Assembly (NCBI GenBank): GCA_035457705.1
Contig: DATIBD010000111.1
Coordinates: 1 to 64,000 of the forward strand
Length of the DNA stretch: 64,000 bases
Direction of reading: 5' to 3'
Origin: DASPGQ01 sp035457705
Lineage (GTDB): Bacteria; Acidobacteriota; Vicinamibacteria; Marinacidobacterales; SMYC01
The position numbers and the translations under genes were made by a program. The notes below the pieces were generated by a model, which was not told the DNA's origin, did no database searches, and saw only the letters and a program-made list of their open reading frames with translations. The first letter of the stretch is position 1; each line of letters opens with the position of its first letter. Of this stretch, positions 60,577 to 64,000 are shown in pieces.

Positions 60577-63474
60577 TTAGAACTCCCAGCGGACGCCGAA
60601 CCGCACGATCCGCGGATCGAGAAGTGCGATCACTTCGTGATAGCGGCTTCCCGAGCGGTTGCGAGCGTTCGTGACGACACCCGAGTTGGTCAGGTTGAAG
60701 ACGTCCACCATGCCGGTCACCCGTCCCGGCGCTCCGAGAGCAAACGATTTCTCGAAGCGGAGATCGAGGATCCCCACGTTAGGCGCCCGATTCGCATTGA
60801 ACGCCTCGGCGGGAATCAACTCCGCCCCAGCATTCGGAAGGTTCACGCTGAGCTCGCGGGCGTAGTTATAGCCACTCTGGAGCTTGAAGGACGCGCTCAC
60901 ACCAACCTCGTAGGGGAATATGTAACGTCCCACGAGCTTGTAGTTCCAGAACGTCGTTTCCCCCTGCCCGAGGTAGCGCTGGTTCGGCCGCCAGAGCCAG
61001 GTAGTGAGCGTCGGTCTCAGCGATCTGAGGACTCCGAGACCGCTGGTCGAGCTAGCGGCCCGCAGCCAGTCGGTGAGCCAGCTGTGCTCGTAAGACGTCA
61101 GGAGGAGCCATTTCTCACTGAATCGCTTGTTGACCCCGATCTCGAACGTGTGGTAGTTGCCCGAGTTGTCCGGCATTCCCTCGATGTTTCCCGGATTCGT
61201 CAGGGTTCGGTCGCTGCCGATGCCGGCCGGGCGATCGAGGAGCTCGATGACTTGATCGTCTGCCGTCCCACGAATGTTGTCGGCGCCGGCGTCGTTGTAG
61301 TTGAAGGGGATCGAGTACTCATTGTAGCGAGCGAGGTCCACCTCGCCCCAGCCGTTTCGACGGTTCTTGTACACGTACGAGCCTCGAACCGAAAAATTCT
61401 CGCGAAGCTCGTGCTCGACGTGGAAGGAAGCCTCGTCCCCGAACGCATTCTCGAGGGCGCGGTCGACCCGCACGAACCCCGCTCCGCCTCGCGTTCGCAG
61501 AAGAGCTCCGAGCTCGGGCGAGCTCGCGAGAGAGCCATCGGGCCCGGGATCGAGAAGGAGGTTCCCGTTCAGATCCGTGAACCGGTACTGGCGCTCCGCC
61601 TCACCCACCGGGTTCTCGAGAGAGCCGATGTCGGTGGAGGGGTTGAAGTAGAACCGGCCCCAGAATCCCTTCACCACCGTCTTTCCCTGCCCGGTCAAAT
61701 CGTAGGCGAACCCGAGGCGAGGCCCGATCGAGGTGAGCGTCGCCACATCGGTCGATGGCGTCGTGACCGGCGCGAAGAAGTCGCCCTGCTCCGGCGTGAA
61801 GCTCTGCTCCGGCCAGCTAATCGAATAGCGGTCGAAACGCACACCGAGGTTCAGAGTGAGCCGGCTATTGAACGTCCAAGAGTCCTGGGCGTAGAACGCC
61901 GTTCCGAACGTATCGTTGATCCCCTCGTTAGGCGTGTTGTAGATCCAAACCTCTTCGGGGAGACCGTTGCGGTCGCGGTACCAGATGTTCTCCGGCTGGA
62001 ACCGGAGGAACTTCCGTTGTTCCCTCTGGATCTCTGTACCGAACTTGAAACTATGGCTTCCGCCCCAGTCGTCCTTGAAGTACGACACGCTTCCAGAGAA
62101 CTGCGGTTTGAGCGTCGTGCGGTCGTGGTAATAGGACTGCGCGCCGGAATGCTGCTCGGTCGCGAGATCCACCCGCCCGACGGGAACGCCCTCGGTCGAC
62201 AAACTCTGCGTCGAGCTCGGGAACAGTGGGAAGTAGTTGCCCCAATAAGCATACTGGAAATCCAGGAAAATCTGCTCGTTGGGTACGCTGGTCCACTCCA
62301 CCTTCATCGGGCGGTTTTTGGAGCTCTGAAACCAGGCGGTCTCCGTGGGAACGGCAAGCGACAGCTCCCGTAGGGGCTGGAGCTTCGTCCTCTGGTTGAA
62401 AAAGCCGATGATCTGGTTTCGCGCGTCGATCTGGTACGTGCCCTTCACCGTATAGTTTTTCAGCTGGCTCTGGGCCTCCTCGTTGGGAAGTCCGGTGATC
62501 ACCTTGTACTGGTTGTTGTCTCGGTAGCCGGCGAAGAACCACGCTTTGCCTTTGACGATCGGACCGCCGCCATTGACGTTGAAGTCGTACTGCTTGGTGA
62601 TCTGATTTCCGCGGGTGATGCCGTCGGGAGGCGAGACGTAGCCGTCCTGAACTCCGCCACCTCCCGCGAGCTCGGGAGGCACGTTGTTCGAGATCGTGCT
62701 ATCCCCCTCGTAGTCGTAGTAGACGTTCGCGGAGAAGCTGTCCCCGCCCGATTTCACCGTCAGGTTCAAGAAAGCCCCGGGGCCGGTCTGTTCGCCCATG
62801 TTCCCCGCGCCTCCGATGGAGAACTCCTCGAAGCTTCCGAAGTCGAAGTAGCCCGCGTTCGCGTCCTGTCCCTCGGTGACGTTGATGCCCTCGAGGAGCG
62901 TCTTGTTCTGGCCCTCGAATCCGTAAGTGGAGTAACCCGTCTGGGTTCCGGTGTGCGACCCTCCGACGTCATAAGAGTTCATGTGGAATCCCGGCGCCTG
63001 AGCCATCGCCGCCCAGATGTCGCGGGCGTTGGGAATGTCCTGCATGAGCTCCTTGGTGAAGCTCGTCCCGATGTTGGTGTTCTTCACATCCACGACCGGA
63101 GATTCCCCGGTGATGGTCAAGGTCTCTTCGACCCCGGCGAGAGGCATCTGAATGTTGATGGTTACGGTCGTGGCCAGACCGACCCGGATTTCCTCGCGCC
63201 GAACGGTCTGAAAACCAGGAAGCTCGTAAACCAGCGTGTACAGGCCGGTGGGAAGAGCCGGGAACCGATAGCTGCCGTCAGATCCGGTCACCGCGACCTG
63301 TGGCTGAATGAGAGCGGGACCCGAGACGGTAACGGTGACGCCGGGGAGGACCCCTCCCGTGTTGTCCGTCACCACTCCGTCGATACGGCCGCGCAGCTCC
63401 TGAGCGGTAGCCGCGCCTGCGACGACCGCGAGTACGACCAACAGGCAAGTCAAGAACCTGCCAGACATCTTCAT
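60577..63474 (-). CDS. TonB-dependent receptor with carboxypeptidase-regulatory-like domain
   Basis: About 965 residues from ATG 63474, with GGAGGG upstream. A signal peptide (FLTCLLVVLAVVAGAATA) is followed by a carboxypeptidase-regulatory-like domain (~25-105, GVVTDNTGGVLPGVTVTVSG and DGSYRFPALPTGLYTLVYEL). A plug domain (~120-250) comes next and then a long barrel ending GVRWEF with an aromatic last residue. This is the acidobacterial OmpA-like or SusC-like receptor type with no clear TonB box. It should take up a large substrate such as a glycan fragment or an iron complex. No SusD-like lipoprotein or iron gene is visible beside it. It faces the terminator on its 3' side and shares a 274-base spacer with the dehydrogenase gene. 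Confidence 0.92.
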   Translation of the reverse strand: MKMSGRFLTCLLVVLAVVAGAATAQELRGRIDGVVTDNTGGVLPGVTVTVSGPALIQPQVAVTGSDGSYRFPALPTGLYTLVYELPGFQTVRREEIRVGLATTVTINIQMPLAGVEETLTITGESPVVDVKNTNIGTSFTKELMQDIPNARDIWAAMAQAPGFHMNSYDVGGSHTGTQTGYSTYGFEGQNKTLLEGINVTEGQDANAGYFDFGSFEEFSIGGAGNMGEQTGPGAFLNLTVKSGGDSFSANVYYDYEGDSTISNNVPPELAGGGGVQDGYVSPPDGITRGNQITKQYDFNVNGGGPIVKGKAWFFAGYRDNNQYKVITGLPNEEAQSQLKNYTVKGTYQIDARNQIIGFFNQRTKLQPLRELSLAVPTETAWFQSSKNRPMKVEWTSVPNEQIFLDFQYAYWGNYFPLFPSSTQSLSTEGVPVGRVDLATEQHSGAQSYYHDRTTLKPQFSGSVSYFKDDWGGSHSFKFGTEIQREQRKFLRFQPENIWYRDRNGLPEEVWIYNTPNEGINDTFGTAFYAQDSWTFNSRLTLNLGVRFDRYSISWPEQSFTPEQGDFFAPVTTPSTDVATLTSIGPRLGFAYDLTGQGKTVVKGFWGRFYFNPSTDIGSLENPVGEAERQYRFTDLNGNLLLDPGPDGSLASSPELGALLRTRGGAGFVRVDRALENAFGDEASFHVEHELRENFSVRGSYVYKNRRNGWGEVDLARYNEYSIPFNYNDAGADNIRGTADDQVIELLDRPAGIGSDRTLTNPGNIEGMPDNSGNYHTFEIGVNKRFSEKWLLLTSYEHSWLTDWLRAASSTSGLGVLRSLRPTLTTWLWRPNQRYLGQGETTFWNYKLVGRYIFPYEVGVSASFKLQSGYNYARELSVNLPNAGAELIPAEAFNANRAPNVGILDLRFEKSFALGAPGRVTGMVDVFNLTNSGVVTNARNRSGSRYHEVIALLDPRIVRFGVRWEF

Positions 63475-63673
63475 ATTGGCATCCCTCCTGGGTAAGAGCT
63501 GACATATCAGAAGTAGCAATTGTCATGCCTCAATTTTTCAAAAAAGCCAACCTTCCCATTGAAAGACTAAGTCCTTATTTTACCTATTGTTATAGACAAG
63601 ACCCACGAATGAGGTCAGCGAATCCATTCGGCGTGCCGGATCGAGAATCCATCCAGTTGGAGGAACCGGATCG

Positions 63674-63692
63674 ATTGCATACGGTACGCAAT
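63674..63692. promoter_or_regulatory. Near-perfect palindrome between receptor and dehydrogenase genes
   Basis: ATTGCATACGGTACGCAAT has nine-base arms around a central G with a single mismatched pair. The TTGC...GCAA form resembles LacI/GntR-type operators. It lies 20 bases before the -35 element of the dehydrogenase promoter and about 200 bases from the receptor start. Confidence 0.45.
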
Positions 63693-63711
63693 ACCTTTGG
63701 GCGGTGCTGAT

Positions 63712-63740
63712 TTGCCTTTGCTTATACTTGGAAAGATAAA
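63712..63740 (+). promoter_or_regulatory. Candidate promoter of the short-chain dehydrogenase gene
   Basis: TTGCCT (63712-63717) and GATAAA (63735-63740) are separated by 17 bases, and ATG 63749 follows eight bases later. The transcript would begin almost at the start codon, and no ribosome-binding site is seen, so it may be leaderless. Confidence 0.4.
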
Positions 63741-63748
63741 TTAGCGAA

Positions 63749-64000
63749 ATGAAGGAACGCAATAGGGTCGCCCTCGTCACCGGTGCGGGGACGGGAATCG
63801 GTCGGGCTACGGCGCTGGCATTGCTGCGAGAGGGATATCGCGTCGTGCTCGCGGGGCGCCGCGCATCACCTCTGGAAAACGTCGTGGCCGACGCGGGCGA
63901 ACGCGGTCGCGACGCGCTCCCCATCTGCAGCGACGTACGGGACCCGGTCTCTGTTGCTGAGCTTTTCCGCAGGACGTTCGAGACCTACGGCCGGCTCGAC
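63749..64000 (+). CDS. Short-chain dehydrogenase/reductase, N-terminus only (cut by window edge)
   Basis: The frame from ATG 63749 begins MKERNRVALVTGAGTGIGRA and continues TALALLREGYRVVLAGRR. This is the Rossmann nucleotide-binding start of the SDR family (TGxxxGIG), followed by a D-V acidic stretch (CSDVRDP) that contacts the adenine. Eighty-four codons are visible before the right edge, so the catalytic Ser-Tyr-Lys is not seen. The Arg residues after the second strand suggest NADP(H). The substrate is unknown. Its upstream spacer carries the palindrome at 63674-63692. Confidence 0.9.
   Translation, partial: MKERNRVALVTGAGTGIGRATALALLREGYRVVLAGRRASPLENVVADAGERGRDALPICSDVRDPVSVAELFRRTFETYGRLD

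Noticed and set aside
60550..62373. A 607-codon plus-strand frame opposite the TonB-dependent receptor
   Set aside because: It starts inside the right arm side of the terminator region and its product is compositionally biased without motifs.
1..64000. CRISPR arrays, tRNA or rRNA genes, insertion sequences, integrases, phage genes
   Set aside because: No direct-repeat arrays, cloverleaf-like stretches, transposase motifs or attachment-site repeats were found by eye. Weak tRNA-like structure cannot be fully excluded without a scan.

Overview
The window is high-GC bacterial DNA, densely packed with genes on both strands. I see no rRNA, tRNA, CRISPR array, insertion sequence or phage genes. The gene content points to the Acidobacteriota, probably a Vicinamibacteria-like soil or marine lineage. 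The evidence is a PadR regulator overlapping an ADOP-type permease, a second MacB/FtsX-type permease without its ATPase, paired quinoprotein dehydrogenases beside DUF1592/DUF1552/ankyrin genes, and a TonB-dependent receptor with an N-terminal carboxypeptidase-regulatory-like domain. This placement is inferred from families, not from a marker gene.

Layout. (1) 1-5643, all on the minus strand, is a compact run: PP2C phosphatase, macrodomain protein, a 77-residue protein, WYL regulator, two unrecognised proteins (183 and 568 aa), a GrpE-like factor and an Hsp70 cut by the left edge. Stops and starts touch or overlap through the second half, so it reads as one operon joining phosphorylation, ADP-ribose chemistry and chaperone functions. 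It is the best candidate here for an undescribed system. (2) 5814-14187 holds an outer-membrane barrel, a secreted hydrolase, a VapB/VapC-like pair, an MDR oxidoreductase, and a PadR-ADOP permease-membrane propeller operon. (3) 14366-21223 has a lone nucleotidyltransferase, a 1638-aa multi-PAS/GAF sensor kinase with a degenerate receiver, and an AAA ATPase with a histone-like basic tail. (4) 21327-33142 is an extracytoplasmic oxidation block: YtcJ-like amidohydrolase, two PQQ-type dehydrogenases, DUF1592 cytochrome, DUF1552 Tat protein and a periplasmic ankyrin protein. (5) 33470-38119 carries a permease, cupin, pyruvate kinase and an MbtH-like protein.

(6) 38252-58995 is a nonribosomal peptide locus. 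One 4624-aa synthetase is read as A(N-MT)-T-C-A-T-C-A-T-C-A-T-E, predicting a four-residue product whose first residue is N-methylated and whose last residue is D-configured. There is no thioesterase or reductase. An EntS-like exporter precedes it and a secreted transglutaminase-like protein follows it. The MbtH partner lies about 5.4 kb beyond the synthetase stop, behind a Ser/Thr kinase with TPRs.

(7) 59212-64000 has a secreted amidohydrolase, a strong bidirectional terminator, a TonB-dependent receptor, and a short-chain dehydrogenase cut by the right edge.

Functions are read from motifs by eye. Domain limits are approximate, and A-domain specificities are tentative.
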